Of a stretch of DNA of 64,000 nucleotides, positions 50,152 through 61,857 are shown piece after piece (position 1 is the stretch's first letter; every line of letters begins with the position of its first letter). Below the pieces are notes generated by a model. It searched no databases. It was given only the letters and a program-made list of their open reading frames with translations, and was not told the origin of the DNA. This stretch comes from Impatiens glandulifera (Eukaryota > Streptophyta > Magnoliopsida > Ericales > Balsaminaceae), in the NCBI RefSeq assembly GCF_907164915.1, contig NC_061866.1:42224320-42288319 (forward strand), in the 5' to 3' direction. The position numbers and the translations under genes were made by a program.

Positions 50152-50449
50152 CATGAGTGTGTCAAGACACGACATGACACGTGAAAATGGACATCGACAC
50201 GATACGATTGGATCGAAACTCTAGTCGGAATAACACAAAACACGAATTTAAACATGATTTAACACGATAATAATAAACTCTTGGATACGAATTAACATGA
50301 CACGAAAGCTCATGGTTCATAACATTTTGAGTAGGTCACAACACGATATGGCACAAATAAGAATAAAATACGACACAACATGACACGATTGAGAGTCTGA
50401 CACAACTTGTCCGAATCGAATACGACCGTTTAGATTTTCATTTGTGTAT

Positions 50450-51200
50450 ATCTTATCCACAACCAACAACTTTGATCATTAATTAAAGATTGGACACGAG
50501 AGTTTTTGATAAGGTCTACAAAGGAGTTATTAATTGCAAGACGAAAACTTGTAATTAAAAGGTTAAGTTATGAATCTAGTCACAAAGAGAATGAATTTAA
50601 GTCAGAAATTGAGATTCTTTCCAAAAATCGACACAAACACATTTTCTCTCTGATAGGATATGGCAATGAAGGTCGTGAAATGATACTTGTTTACTAGTAC
50701 ATGGAACATGGAACTCTCACAAATCATCTTCACAAGAATAAACGTGATGGTAGTAGCAAGGGAGACGCGAATCCTCCCTCATGGGAACAAAAGCTCAATT
50801 TATGCTTGGGTATTACTTGCGGGATAGATTACCTACACACTAATAGTGAACGGTACACGATACATAGAGATGTGAATAGAGAAAACATTTTGCTAGATAG
50901 GAATTGGGTGGCCAAAATTGCAGACTTCGGCATATGCAAAGTGGGAAATTTGATCCATCCTCCCACCCATATTAGTACTGATGTAAAGGGGACTATTGGT
51001 TACCTAGATTCCCAGTATTTCTTGACTCATAGGTTAACCAAAAAATATGATGTTTATATATTCGGTGTGGTTTTGTGGGAAGTATTATGTTGGAGGCTAG
51101 TTGTTGATACTAGATTAGATGGTGAACAATGCAACCTCATTTTGGGTGCTCAAAGGTAGGAATAGGTTACGCAATCATTGATTTGAGTTTGAGGGGACAA
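50450..51200 (+). pseudogene. Receptor-like kinase fragment, unit 5 (best C-lobe)
   Basis: The 152-codon stretch 50701-51159 is the longest intact piece: [60 protein letters not shown] and DVYIFGVVLWEVL. A single TAG at 50695-50697 separates it from an open N-lobe piece (50506-50697). The splice-acceptor-like sequence at the start is mutated (GTGTATA). HRD and DFG are intact. Confidence 0.85.
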
Positions 51201-51802
51201 TATCACATCCTTCTCTCATATATTACATTTATTAATTAATTTATATATTAACTAATTTTATTTGAATAATTATTTGTAAGTTTTAAAACATATTTTAAAT
51301 AATTGACATTCAAATTATTATATATGAAACTACATGTTAAAATTTATATCTACACAACTTACATATTTAACATATTAATTAGTTTTAAATAAAATAATTA
51401 AAACATTTACCTTATTAAATAAATTTAAGTTTTCTAAATTAAAATAAGTAATTTAATTAATAATCATATTTTATTATTTTTACTACAATTTAATATATAT
51501 ATAAATAATTAACATGAGTATGTCAAGACACGACATGACATGTGAAAACGAATATCGACACGATACAATTGGGTTGAAACTCTAGTCGAAATAACACGAA
51601 TTTAAACACGATTTAACACGACACGAATAAACTCGTGGATATGAATTAACACGACACGAAAGCTCGTGGATTATAATATTTTGAGTGGGTCACGACACAA
51701 TACGACACGCATAAGATTAAGACACGACACAAAATGACACGATTGAGAGTCTAACACAACTTGTCTGTGTCGAATACGATCGTTAAATTTTCATTTGTGC
51801 AG

Positions 51803-52490
51803 ATTTTATCTGCAACCAATTTTGATAATGAATTAGAGATTGGACATAGGGGTTTTGATAAGGTCTACAAAAGACTTATTAATGGCAAGACGAAAACAGT
51901 TGCAATTAAAAGGTTAAGTTCTAAATCTAGGCGGGGAGAGAAAGAATTTAAGATGATAGGATATTGCAATGAGGGTTGTGAAATGATACTTGTTTATAAG
52001 TACATGGAACATGGAACTCTCGCATATTATCTTCACAAGAATAAACGTGATGGTAGTAGAAAGGGAGACACGACTCCTCCCTCATGGGAGAAAAGGCTCA
52101 ATGTATGCTTGGGTGCTTCTCGCGCTTGCATACTAATAGTGAAAATGACACGATACATAGAGATGTGAAGCACAAAAACATTTCGTTGGATAGGAATTGG
52201 GTGGCAGAAATTGTAGACTTCGGCATAGACAAAGTGGGAACACCGATCGATCCTCCCACCCATATTAGTAACGATGTAAAGGGGACTTTTTGTTACCTAG
52301 ATCCCGCAGTATTTCTTGACCTGTAGGTTAACCAAAAAATATTATGTTTATGCGTTTGGTGTGGTTTTGTGGGAAGCAATATGTGGGAGGCCAGTTGTTG
52401 ATACTATATCAGACGGTGAACAACGCTGCCTCATTTTGTGTGTTCAAAAGTGTTGAAGGTATGAATAGTTGACGAATTATTTATTCTAGT
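51803..52490 (+). pseudogene. Receptor-like kinase fragment, unit 6 (best N-lobe)
   Basis: 51761-52168 is open from the spacer into the kinase: LSATNFDNELEIGHRGFDKV, VAIKRLSSKSRRGEKEFK, then an in-frame loss of about 16 residues (the EIEILSKNRHKHLVSL block), then MIGYCNEGCEMILVYKYM. A frameshift around 52110 moves the HRDVKHKN and DFGIDKVG part to another frame (52084-52326). One N is missing from NNF. Confidence 0.85.
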
Positions 52491-53104
52491 TTGAGGGGGA
52501 GACTATCACATCATTCTCTCATATATATTACTTTTATTAATTAATTTATATATTAAATAATTTTATTTGGATAATTACTTGTAAGTACATTTTAAATAAT
52601 TGACATTCAAATTTTTATCTATGTTAAAATTTATATCTACACAACTTACATATTTAACATATTAATTAGTTTTGTCAAATAACATATTTAACACATTTAA
52701 CTTATTTAAATTAATTTAATTTTTCTAAATTAAAATAAGTAATTTAATTATTAATTATAATTTATAATTTTTACTAACAATATAATTTAATATATATATA
52801 TATAAATAATTAACATGAGTAGGTCAAGACAGGACATGCCACGTAAAAACGGACATCGACACGATACGATTGGGTCGAAACACTAGTTGGAAACACAAAA
52901 CACGTATTTAAACATAATTTAACACGACACAAATAAACTTGTGGATAAAAATTAACACGACACGAAAGCTGATGGATCATAATATTTTTAGTGGGTCACG
53001 ATACGACATGCATAAGATTAAGACACGACACAACATGACACGATTGAGAGTTTAACACGACTTGTCCGAGTCGAATACAACCGTTTAGATTTTCATTTGT
53101 GCAG

Positions 53105-53865
53105 ATCTTGTCTGCTACCAAGAACTTTGATAATGATTTAGAGATTGGACACGGAGGTTTTGATAAGGTTTACTAAGGGGTTATTAATGGCAAGACGAAG
53201 ACAATTACAATTAAAATGTTAAGTTCTGAATCTAGGAAGGAAAAGAAAGAATTTAATTTAGAAATTGATATTCTTTCCAAGAATCGACACAAACACCTTG
53301 TCTCTCTAATAGGATATTGCAATGAGGGTCGTGAAATAATACTTGTTTATGAGTACATAGAACATGGAACTCTCGCACATCATCTTCACAAGAATAAACA
53401 TGATGGTAGTAGCAAGGGAGACGTGACTCCTCTCTTATGGGAGCAAAGGTTCAATGTATGCTTGAGTGTTCGTCGCGAGATAGATTACATGCACACCAAT
53501 AGTTAACAAGACATGATACATAGAAATGTGAAGAGACAAAACATTTTGTTGGATAGGTATTGGGTGGCCAAAACTGTCGACTTCGACATATGCAAAGTGG
53601 GAATTTCGATCCATCCTCTCACCCATATCAGTACCTATGTAAAGGGGATTATTGGTTACCTAGATCCTAGTATTTCTTGACCCGCGAGTTAACCAAAAAT
53701 TCTGATGTTTATGCACTCGGTGTGATTTTGTGGGAAGCATTAAGTGGGAGGCCCGTTGTTGATACTAGATCAGACTATGAACAACGTAGCCTCATTTTGT
53801 GTGTTCAAAGGTGTTGAAGGTATGAATAGTTGACGCAATCATTGATTCGAGTTTGAGGGGACATT
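53105..53865 (+). pseudogene. Receptor-like kinase fragment, unit 7
   Basis: A stop lies after the VY codons of the P-loop region. 53216-53506 is open (SESRKEKKEFNLEIDILSK, HLVSLIGYCNEGREIILVY). HRD has become HRN and DFG has become DFD, so it could not be catalytic even if the frame were open. Confidence 0.85.
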
Positions 53866-54450
53866 ATCATATCCTTCTCTCATATATATTACTTTTATTA
53901 ATTAATTTACATATTAATTAATTTTATTTGGATAATTATTTGTAAGTTTTAAAATATATTTTAAATAATTAACATTTAAATTATTATCTATGAAACTATA
54001 TGTTAACATATTAATTAGTTTATTAAATAACATATTTAACACATTTAACTTATTAAATTAATTTAAATTTTCTAAATTAAAATAAGTAATTTAATTATTA
54101 ATCATATTTTATAATTTTTACTAACAATATAATTTAATATATATATATACATAAATAAATAATTAACATGAGTGTGTCCAGACACGACATGACACGTGAA
54201 AACGGACATCGACACAATATGATTGGGTCGAAATTATAGTCGGAATAATACGAAATATGAATTTAAACACGATTTAATATGATACGAATAAACTCGTGAA
54301 TACGAATTAACAGAACACAAAAGAGCTCATGGATCATAATATTTAGAGTGGGTCACGACACGATATGACTCGCATAAGATTAAGACACAACACAATATGG
54401 CACAATTGAGAGTCTAACACGACTCGTCCGTGTCGAATACGACCGTTTAT

Positions 54451-54975
54451 TCATGATACCTAACTCTAACCAAGACCCATATTACCTATCGACCGGCCAT
54501 CTTACACTAAAATCCGATGTATACTATTTTGGTGTGATATTGTTGGAGGTACATTGTGCTAGGAAACCTTTTGATTTACATCATTTAGAAGAATGTAAAA
54601 TTGTGGAGTATGTAAGAAACATCATTCAAGAGAATAAAATAAACGATGCCGTGGTGGACACCTATCTAGTGGGAAAGATTGCTCCGAAGTGCTTGATTTA
54701 GTACTTGCAGATCACAATGAATTGTGTGAATGTTAGATGCGGCTGAAGCAGCAGATTCACCTTATATGGCAGCGACGTCAGAAGAATGGTTCTGCATGGT
54801 TCTGCAACATGATGGACATTGAGCGGTCTAACAACAACAACACGGTGCTACATAATGATCCTACCAATTTCTCTTAGGAACATAATCGAACTTCACTTTC
54901 TAGTGTGTATCCAGTTCACTTTCTACATGATGATGTAATATTGAATACTTATAGTGGAGTATCCCACTAAAAATG
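54451..54975 (+). pseudogene. Receptor-like kinase C-terminal fragment (different gene)
   Basis: Directly after a spacer, 54453-54701 reads DPYYLSTGHLTLKSDVYYFG, VILLEVHCARKPFDLHH and NIIQENKINDAVVDTYLVGK. This is the C-lobe of a receptor-like kinase (GY..PEY..TG.LT.KSDVYSFGV). It is clearly diverged from the seven units (TGHLTLKSDV against [10 protein letters not shown]) and extends further toward the C-terminus, then decays with stops. It may be the remnant of the gene next to which the array formed. Confidence 0.75.
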
Positions 54976-54979
54976 AAGG

Positions 54980-55630
54980 AGATTATGTATGAACTTGTTT
55001 GAAGTTTGATTATTGAGATAAAACTAAGTTTTTATCTCAAAACTCAAACATCTTATCGACAATCTAATCATCAATTTTATCCATTTAAATACCAAAACTA
55101 TTCATCTCTCTTTAAGCCATCTTATCCCTTCTTTTTCTAATCCACAATTCTCTCACATTCACTATATCATCTCAACTTAAAGTTAAATTAGTCTTAAAAT
55201 TTTAAAAACCAGTTTTTTCATAGTTTTTATCAAACAAGAGTTTTAGGAAAAAACCCAGATAAACCCCAAAAACTCACTTCCTCGAACAAGCCCTTAGTAA
55301 AGTCACTCATATGCTCTTAGAAATGTCGCTCTTAGTAAAGTCACATTAAAGAATAATTTAGTCAATAGAATTTTCACTCTTCTACTCACTTGAAATCCCT
55401 TCATTTTCAATTTGTTACACTTCATTAATTAATTGTTTTCTTGAAAATTTTCGAGTTCAATAATTTATTAACTACCGTTTTTTTCATGTTATGCTTTGTC
55501 ATTTTACTTAAACGATTTTTTTTCATTTTTAATATTCATAGAATTTTTAAAAAAAAAAAATAAATAAAATTATATTATACCTATTATCTCATAAATTAAT
55601 TAATAAGATGTCTATTACTCCAAACTCTAG
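54980..55630. other. AT-rich spacer between the kinase array and the full-length repeat element
   Basis: Contains a GAGATAAAACTAAGTTTTTATCTC-type hairpin (55014-55039) and repeat-like pyrimidine-rich DNA. No gene seen. Confidence 0.45.
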
Positions 55631-55639
55631 AGTTGAGCA

Positions 55640-55915
55640 TCGTGCATAAATAGTCGTGTCCGACTCGGATAAGTCGTGTTAGACTCTCAATTGCGTCGTG
55701 TCTTAATTTTATGCGTGTCGTATCGTGTCTTGTCCCACTCAAAATATTATAATTCACGGGCTCTTTCGTATTGTGTTAATTCGTATCCACGAGTTTATTC
55801 GTGTCCTGCTAATTCGTGTTTAAATTTTTGTTTTCCGACTAGAGTTTTAACCCAATCGTATTGTGTCTTTGCATGTTTTTATAGGTGTAATGTTGTGTCT
55901 TGACACACTCATTAA

Positions 55916-55967
<52 letters not shown>

Positions 55968-57545
55968 TTATATTGTTAGTAAAAATTATAAAATATAATT
56001 ATTAATTTATTTATTTTAGTTTAGAAAATTTAAATTAATTTAATAAGTTAAATGTGTTAAATATTTTATTTAAAAAACTAATTAATATGTTATATATGTA
56101 ATATGTGTAGATATAAATTTTAACCTATAGTTTTATAATAATTTGAATGTGAATTATTTAAAACATGTTTTAAAATTTATAAATAATTATCTAAATAAAA
56201 TTAGTTAATAATTTATTAATTAAATAAGAATGTAAATAAATATTTGAGAATGTTAAGGTAATGTGGTAGTTTAGGGACATAGGTAGTTTGAAAGAGAAAT
56301 AAGAAGGTGGGTAGAAATATAATGAATTCTATTATATTATAATTTAATATAAAGGTGTGTAAAAATTATAAATATATATTATTATTATCAAAATTAAATT
56401 ATTCTAATATATTTATTATTTAATGTATTAATAATAATTGAAATTTCAAATAATTTAAAAATTTTTAAAATAAATAAATTAATTAATTAATAAAATTAAT
56501 ATCGAAGAGAAATATTTGTAGACTCGTATTTTTATTTATATAATTTATTTTTTGTTTTTTATATTTATATTTTATTTAAATTTATATTATGTAAGTTAAT
56601 ATTTTTATTTTAATATTTTAATGTAGTAGGTTTAGTTTTAATTATATTATATATATATATATATAATTAAATAATATATTAATTGAATGAAAATGTAAAT
56701 AGATTTAGAGAAGATGTTAATGTAAAGTTGAGTAGCTTAGATAATGTAACTAATTGTGTTTACGTCGTTTCGTGTGTATACTTATACTCGTTTCGTGACC
56801 GTGTTACGATCATATAAAGTATAAACTCATAATTATGTCGTCTCGTGATTGTGTCGTGTCCATCTCACGACCCGAGTGAAATAATATTGTATCGTGTCGT
56901 TTCGTACTAATTAGAGGTGGACAAACCTACTGATCTGATTCCGGTATTTCAGATCGAATATCTGCCTCTATTTTTACAAAAAAAAATTATGATCCGTATC
57001 CGACCCAATATCCGACCATTATCCGATCTAAAAACACCGGACTGGATCAGATCGGCCATCCGGATACCCGCTGATCCGATTTTTTTCACATTTCTAAATT
57101 TTTGTTTGATAATTAATTATTTAATAATATTTTGGTTTAGGTAAAGAGATAATTATTTTAATTGAAGGATTTTGTTGGTTGCAAATTACCAAAATACTAT
57201 TTCAGAAAAATAATAAAAATAGACTAATTATTGTTTAGGCCTTTAGTTTTTGTAATTTTTATAAATATGTTATTTTATTTTTAAATTTTAAAACTTACCG
57301 GATCGGATTCGGATATTCGAATTTTTTTTGTCTGATCCGTATCCGATTTAGATATCCGATAAAAATATATGATCGGATCGATATCCGAATCCGATCCATC
57401 GAATTTAGATTTTTTCGGATCGAATCGCCCGGATCATCGGATCGGGTCTTTCGGATTTAATTTTTTGGCCGCCCCTAATACTAATATCGTATTGTATTGT
57501 GTCGATTTGTGTTGATCCAACTTATTGCCTAACACTACTCCGAAC
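55640..57545 (-). mobile_element. Full-length CACGACACG-family element, inverted relative to the array spacers
   Basis: The left part (55640-55970) is the reverse complement of the array spacers: ATAGTCGTGTCCGACTCGG, GTGTCGTATCGTGTC, CCACGAGTTTATTCG. The same AT-rich interior follows to about 56260. The right part (56740-57540) carries the second GTGTCG-rich terminus, ending GTTGATCCAACTTATTGCC. It holds a nested hAT element at 56912-57477. No protein-coding sequence is recognised and the superfamily is unknown. I cannot see convincing terminal inverted repeats. Confidence 0.65.
56912..57477. mobile_element. hAT-like non-autonomous element nested in the CACGACACG element
   Basis: It starts TAGAGGTGGACAAA and ends with the inverse of TAGGGGCGGCCAAAA. 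The flanks GTACTAAT (56904-56911) and ATACTAAT (57478-57485) match at 7 of 8 bases. Both ends are rich in GATCCG/GGATACCCG motifs, like the element at 5562-6475. Confidence 0.8.
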
Positions 57546-57875
57546 TTATCAGACAAATATAAAAAAAAAAAATAAGATACACTTTTTAATTATAAATTTA
57601 AACAAAAATACCTTAAAACAAAATTAAACTAGTCATAAACATATAATTAAATTTTGTTTTTATGTGTTCTTTATCTTTATTGGAATTATAATAATTTTCT
57701 AAACGGGCCCTCTTCCCATTGTCCAGATCGGAAGACAATTTTTATTAGACTTTTTATTTAGCCTCATAAACGACTTCTTCGTTCAAACCTCTCCGTCTCC
57801 GATTATCAACCGAGATTGCTCGGAGGCGAGGGAGGTCCTCGGTTTTCCCTCTCTACGACTCTCACAAACTCTGCA
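57546..57875 (+). promoter_or_regulatory. Upstream region and CT-rich leader of HR_lesion copy 2
   Basis: AT-rich up to about 57700, then a clear shift to a C/T-rich stretch (57770-57875, for example TCTCCGTCTCCGATT and TTTTCCCTCTCTACG) that looks like a 5' UTR. No convincing TATA box. Confidence 0.45.
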
Positions 57876-60800
57876 ATGGGTTTTTCTTCCTTCCTTGGAC
57901 GCCTTCTTTTTGCTTCAATCTTCATCCTTTCCGCCAGACAGATGTAAGTTGTCCTCTCTTCCTACTTATGACGTTCATATATAGCCGTAGGTATGTTAAG
58001 AGCTGTTAATAGTCTTTGTTGGATTACTATAGAGTTTAAGAGAAATTGTTGATTTAGGGTTTTACTGATATGCCAAGACCAGATCTAGTAGATACTCTGT
58101 TTCAAATTTCTTGCAGTTTGTGGGTATGCTTCTTGAGATGGAAGTTTTTGTATTTTATTCTCGGATCTAGTTCATAAGTGGCGATTTCTTTGTAATTTCC
58201 ATGTATAAACCTGTTTGGCATAATCTGATGAATAAGGAATAAACAATAGAATGGGAATATTTGATTGAAACCAGTTTGAAGGTATTATCTTGAATTTGTC
58301 CACCCTTAGGAATTTCATAATACAGCAAATGACAATTGAACTGTGACATTCTAGGCTGAATGATTCAACTGGAATAAGGTTGAATTTGTAGTTGGGTTGA
58401 GTTTGTAATGCTCTTTGTGTTGAGAATGCATTGTCTTGTGTATTGATTGGCATGCAAAACTGCATTGGACTCAACTTAAGAATTGGGACATTTTTTATGA
58501 GGTCTTTGGTGAGGACTACGTATTTCAATATCAAGCCCGACGACACTCGCTTCATTAGGGAACACCATTTCAACTAGATTTCTCATCCAATGTGTGGATC
58601 CATCACGTTTGAATACTTGGTGTATCTGAACTTTGTTTGGGCCAGATCCAGATATGCCTAAAAAGGAGTCAACAAACAATTGCTCTTCCGGCTAAGAATG
58701 TAGTCTGATGGGACTTGGTTAGTGTTAAAAAGAACGTGAGATCTACAAACTTTCCAAATTTCATGATAATCAGAGTATAGGATAATAAATAAGAGTAGTT
58801 TGAAGGTGGGGCAATTTGTGGTGCATCCAACCAACTACACCTTTCATAATAAACATATGTATATGTGTATCCATAAATTCATTGGTTGTTTCTTATTCGG
58901 GTCCAGATTTTGAAACAAAAGGGTTTCCATATAGGGCCCTGTTCCGAACCAAGAAATTAGTTTAAGTAAAGGGAAAGAGGAAGAGTCAAATATGGAGATA
59001 AGAGAGAATCCATTAAAAATCTGCTACCTACACATTATTTTTCTTAATATATAGCTAATATTCTCGTAGTTATAAGTTATAACTCCAAATTAGTATAACT
59101 TCCTGCTAACACCAAACATAACTAAGAACACAAAATAGACTCTATTAAGATATCATGTACTCTAGTTTATGAAGATATCATTAACTATTTCCTTACCATT
59201 TAATTCCTAACAGACACCTTACAAAATGAATTCTATTGAGAGTTGAAGCAGAAGAGTAATCTAATATCTTTTTCATGCATGCCATTGCCTTTACCCTTAG
59301 TTCTTTTTGTATTATCTGTTGGCTTGTCTCAATGATCTTATGTTTCCAAAATTCAATAACTTCTCTTATTTCAATTAGATTTTTTGAATATCCCTTACTT
59401 GATTGTTGCTTTGTTGGTAGTTGGTACTTGTCAATTGCAAAATGAATGGCATTACCTTGTGTGCAAAGTATTAAGATATAACATGTCATTTAAAACGAAA
59501 GGTTGTTCCTCTCCTGATTTATCTGTCATTATCTTGTCGTCGTCTAATGAAATGCAGTATAAAATCTTGGACTGTGCAATATTTAACAATATGACACGTA
59601 TCATTAAGTATGAGCTTGTATCTGATTCACTTGGTGAATTGTGTGGGTCAATTGCTATAAAAAAAATATAAAATAGTGAAGGATATGTTGATATTGCCCT
59701 AGAAGCTGTTGTTGATCACAAGTTTAACCACCAGTCAAGAGGTCTAATGTTAGAGTTTCTGAAACATTAGGAGCTTGTTTGATGATTTAAAAATAAACAA
59801 AAAAACTGTTTGGCAAGTGATTTGTGATAATCAGGTTTTTGTGTGTATTGTCCAAGATACCCTTTGAATTGTGGGTGAAAAGTCGAAACTGCCCTTTGCA
59901 TCTTAAAAATATTAAGATGGGTATTTTAGTTTCTGATGTTAACCCTTCATCAAACAAGTCTAGTTGTTCCAATTTTTTTAGAAACCCTAGAAAAATCAAA
60001 GAGTTTCGGTTTTCGGGTCAACCCAAGGTTAGGAAAACTCATTTGCACGTGTTTACTTGTAGTCTACCCATGTTTGGTTGTTGTGCTAATCTCCTCCAGG
60101 GATTGCCCTGCCCTGGTTACAAAAAAAAAAGTTTACCCATATTTGGTTCTGAAGTTGTAAAGCAACTGTTGTATAGGTACAATGAATTTGGTATTGATGG
60201 TGGCCCTGCAGCTAAGCAATTTGAGCCCAAGCTAGCAGTTATTCAGAGGCAGCTGACTTCCAAATTGGGAGATGTGACATTGAAGATTGATGTGAGTGAG
60301 ACTTCAATGTCTTTTTTCGATTCTTTACCACTCAAAATAAAAATTACTGTTTTGTATTTGCTTCTTTACCAAAGGAGTCTCTTCTTCATTTCAGGTTAGC
60401 CATTTTGTAGCTGCTGCTATCGTTCTCAAAGGGCTGGGTGGCTTTCTTTTCGTGTTTGGCAGTCCATTCGGTGCTTATTTACTAGTAAAGACTGACTCTC
60501 TCATTTCCTATCATTGAGCCTATTTGGAATATGGTATTTTGTTATTATGAGAATCCCATTAAAAAATCGCCATTGTTAAAATTAAAAGTTATTCTTTTAA
60601 AGTTTGGTTTAAGATTTTTTCTGCATTATGATCCAAATTATTTTCTAAATCTTGATCCAGATTATAGTGTATTTTTTTTTTACATCATTTAGTATACAAA
60701 TAATTTTCTAAACTATGATCCAAATTATAGTATAATTTTGTTTTGCTTCATTTTAGTATAGTGAATTTTATTTTTGAATGATGATCCAGATTTGTTTTGG

Positions 60801-61335
60801 GGATCATGATCCTGGTTAAATGTAAATTTTGTGGATCTATAACAAAACATTCAAATTATGGTTTTTCCCCAATTTTTTTTTAAAACATTTATTCACTAGT
60901 GGAAGCTAGCATGAATGAAGATTTATCAGGAAGTCTGTTTTTTCCTCCAAGAAGACGTATTAACTTAAAGTGTTCATTGAACAATGTCTTACAAGAAGTG
61001 TCCTACAATGACTGACTTATCTTTGTTTCTGGTTTTCTCAAACAGCTCAATTACTTGATATTAACCACTCCACTTCTGTATGATTTCTATAACTATTCCT
61101 CCGATGATCGAGAATTCCATAGACTATTGGAGGAGTTCTTGCAGGTAATATTATTTATTCTCTAGAGGTTGCATGCATATTATTATGGCTTGATTCGAGC
61201 TGCAATTTACCTCTGTTTTATTTGGTCGTATAGTGTTTAGCCCTTATTGGAGCATTGCTGTTTTTCCTTGGTATGAAGATTTCATTGCCAAGAAAACAAC
61301 TGAAGAAGAAGGGCCTGAAAGCGAAAACAACTTAA
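57876..61335 (+). CDS. HR-like lesion-inducing protein (HR_lesion family), copy 2
   Basis: Paralogue of the gene at 18048-20285 and the same kind of small membrane protein; the molecular function is unknown. Exons: 57876-57943 (68 nt), 60177-60291 (115), 60395-60484 (90), 61046-61144 (99), 61234-61335 (102 with stop TAA). Lengths and phases are identical to copy 1, all GT-AG. The protein has 157 residues: MGFSSFLGRLLFASIFILSA, then NEFGIDGGPAAKQFEPK, VLKGLGGFLFVFG, YDFYNYSSDD, LIGALLFFLGM and a basic tail (RKQLKKKGLKAK). The exon 1-2 junction gives SARQMYNEFG where copy 1 has SAWQEFNEFG; the Trp and Glu are replaced. Intron 1 is long (2.2 kb) and AT-rich with no clear gene inside. Likely functional. 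Confidence 0.95.
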
Positions 61336-61339
61336 AGAT

Positions 61340-61857
61340 CAAACTCGAGAGAACATTGCTTTCGAGAGGGTTAGTTACTTAAGAGTTGTTTGTTCCAAAT
61401 ATTTTTTTGGGTGGTCGGGAAAATGCTATATTTGTTAGGTGGAATATTTACCATAATTTATGTATGGTTCAGATTTTGCTTGGTGAATTTTTTCTTCTTT
61501 CGGACTCGACAACCAATTGGATTGAAAAACTGTCACTTATTATGAAAAGAAAGTAACTTCTTAAATGTGTTCTAAATTTATTGTTCATGTTCGAAATGGT
61601 CTTGTTTTTCAGTATCTTATTAAGGTTTTTTTTTTTTTGGACAAAATTCAAATATGCATTTTTAGTGAAGGCTAATTGTTTATGTTCTCATTCAACTATG
61701 CTTTAAAATAAATTTTCTTTTATTATTTACTATCAATTTATAAGACCATGTTTATTAGTTAGAATCTTTTATTTTTTTATAACTATTTAACGAAAAAGAA
61801 TATTAATAATTAATTATTATTATTTTCTTCAAGACTGTGATTAAGCTTATAAAGAAA
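61340..61857. other. 3' flank of HR_lesion copy 2
   Basis: Presumed 3' UTR, then AT-rich DNA up to a MULE-type MITE. No other feature. Confidence 0.5.

Larger units (their letters stand above)
45325..54450 (+). repeat. Tandem array: receptor-kinase exon fragment plus CACGACACG transposon fragment, about 1.3 kb period
   Basis: Seven kinase units start at 45467, 46419, 47775, 49105, 50450, 51803 and 53105. The steps are 952, 1356, 1330, 1345, 1353 and 1302 bp, and a final spacer joins a different kinase tail at about 54450. Each unit is about 0.7 kb of kinase sequence, then about 0.6 kb of spacer. The spacer has CATCCTTCTCTCATATATTAC, AT-rich DNA, then GACACGACATGACACGTGAA, AATAAACTCGTGGA, GTGGGTCACGACACGATA and CACGACTTGTCCGAGTCGAA. 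It then passes into TTTTCATTTGTGCAG and the next unit. The first step is short because unit 1 lost its C-lobe. Unequal crossing-over of one ancestral fused unit is the likely origin (inference). Confidence 0.9.

Noticed and set aside
45467..53865. A functional tandem cluster of receptor kinases
   Set aside because: Every unit has stops, frameshifts or lost catalytic residues, and none has an extracellular or membrane region.
58172..58679. Minus-strand open frames in intron 1 of HR_lesion copy 2
   Set aside because: Some stretches look protein-like, but I could not assign them to any family. They may be a retroelement scrap, with not enough support to list as a gene.
59193..59489. 98-codon minus-strand open frame in the same intron
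   Set aside because: No domain, motif or plausible start context.
59824..60399. 191-codon plus-strand open frame
   Set aside because: It runs from intron 1 through exon 2 of HR_lesion copy 2 in the coding frame; only 60177-60291 is exon and the rest is intron read-through.
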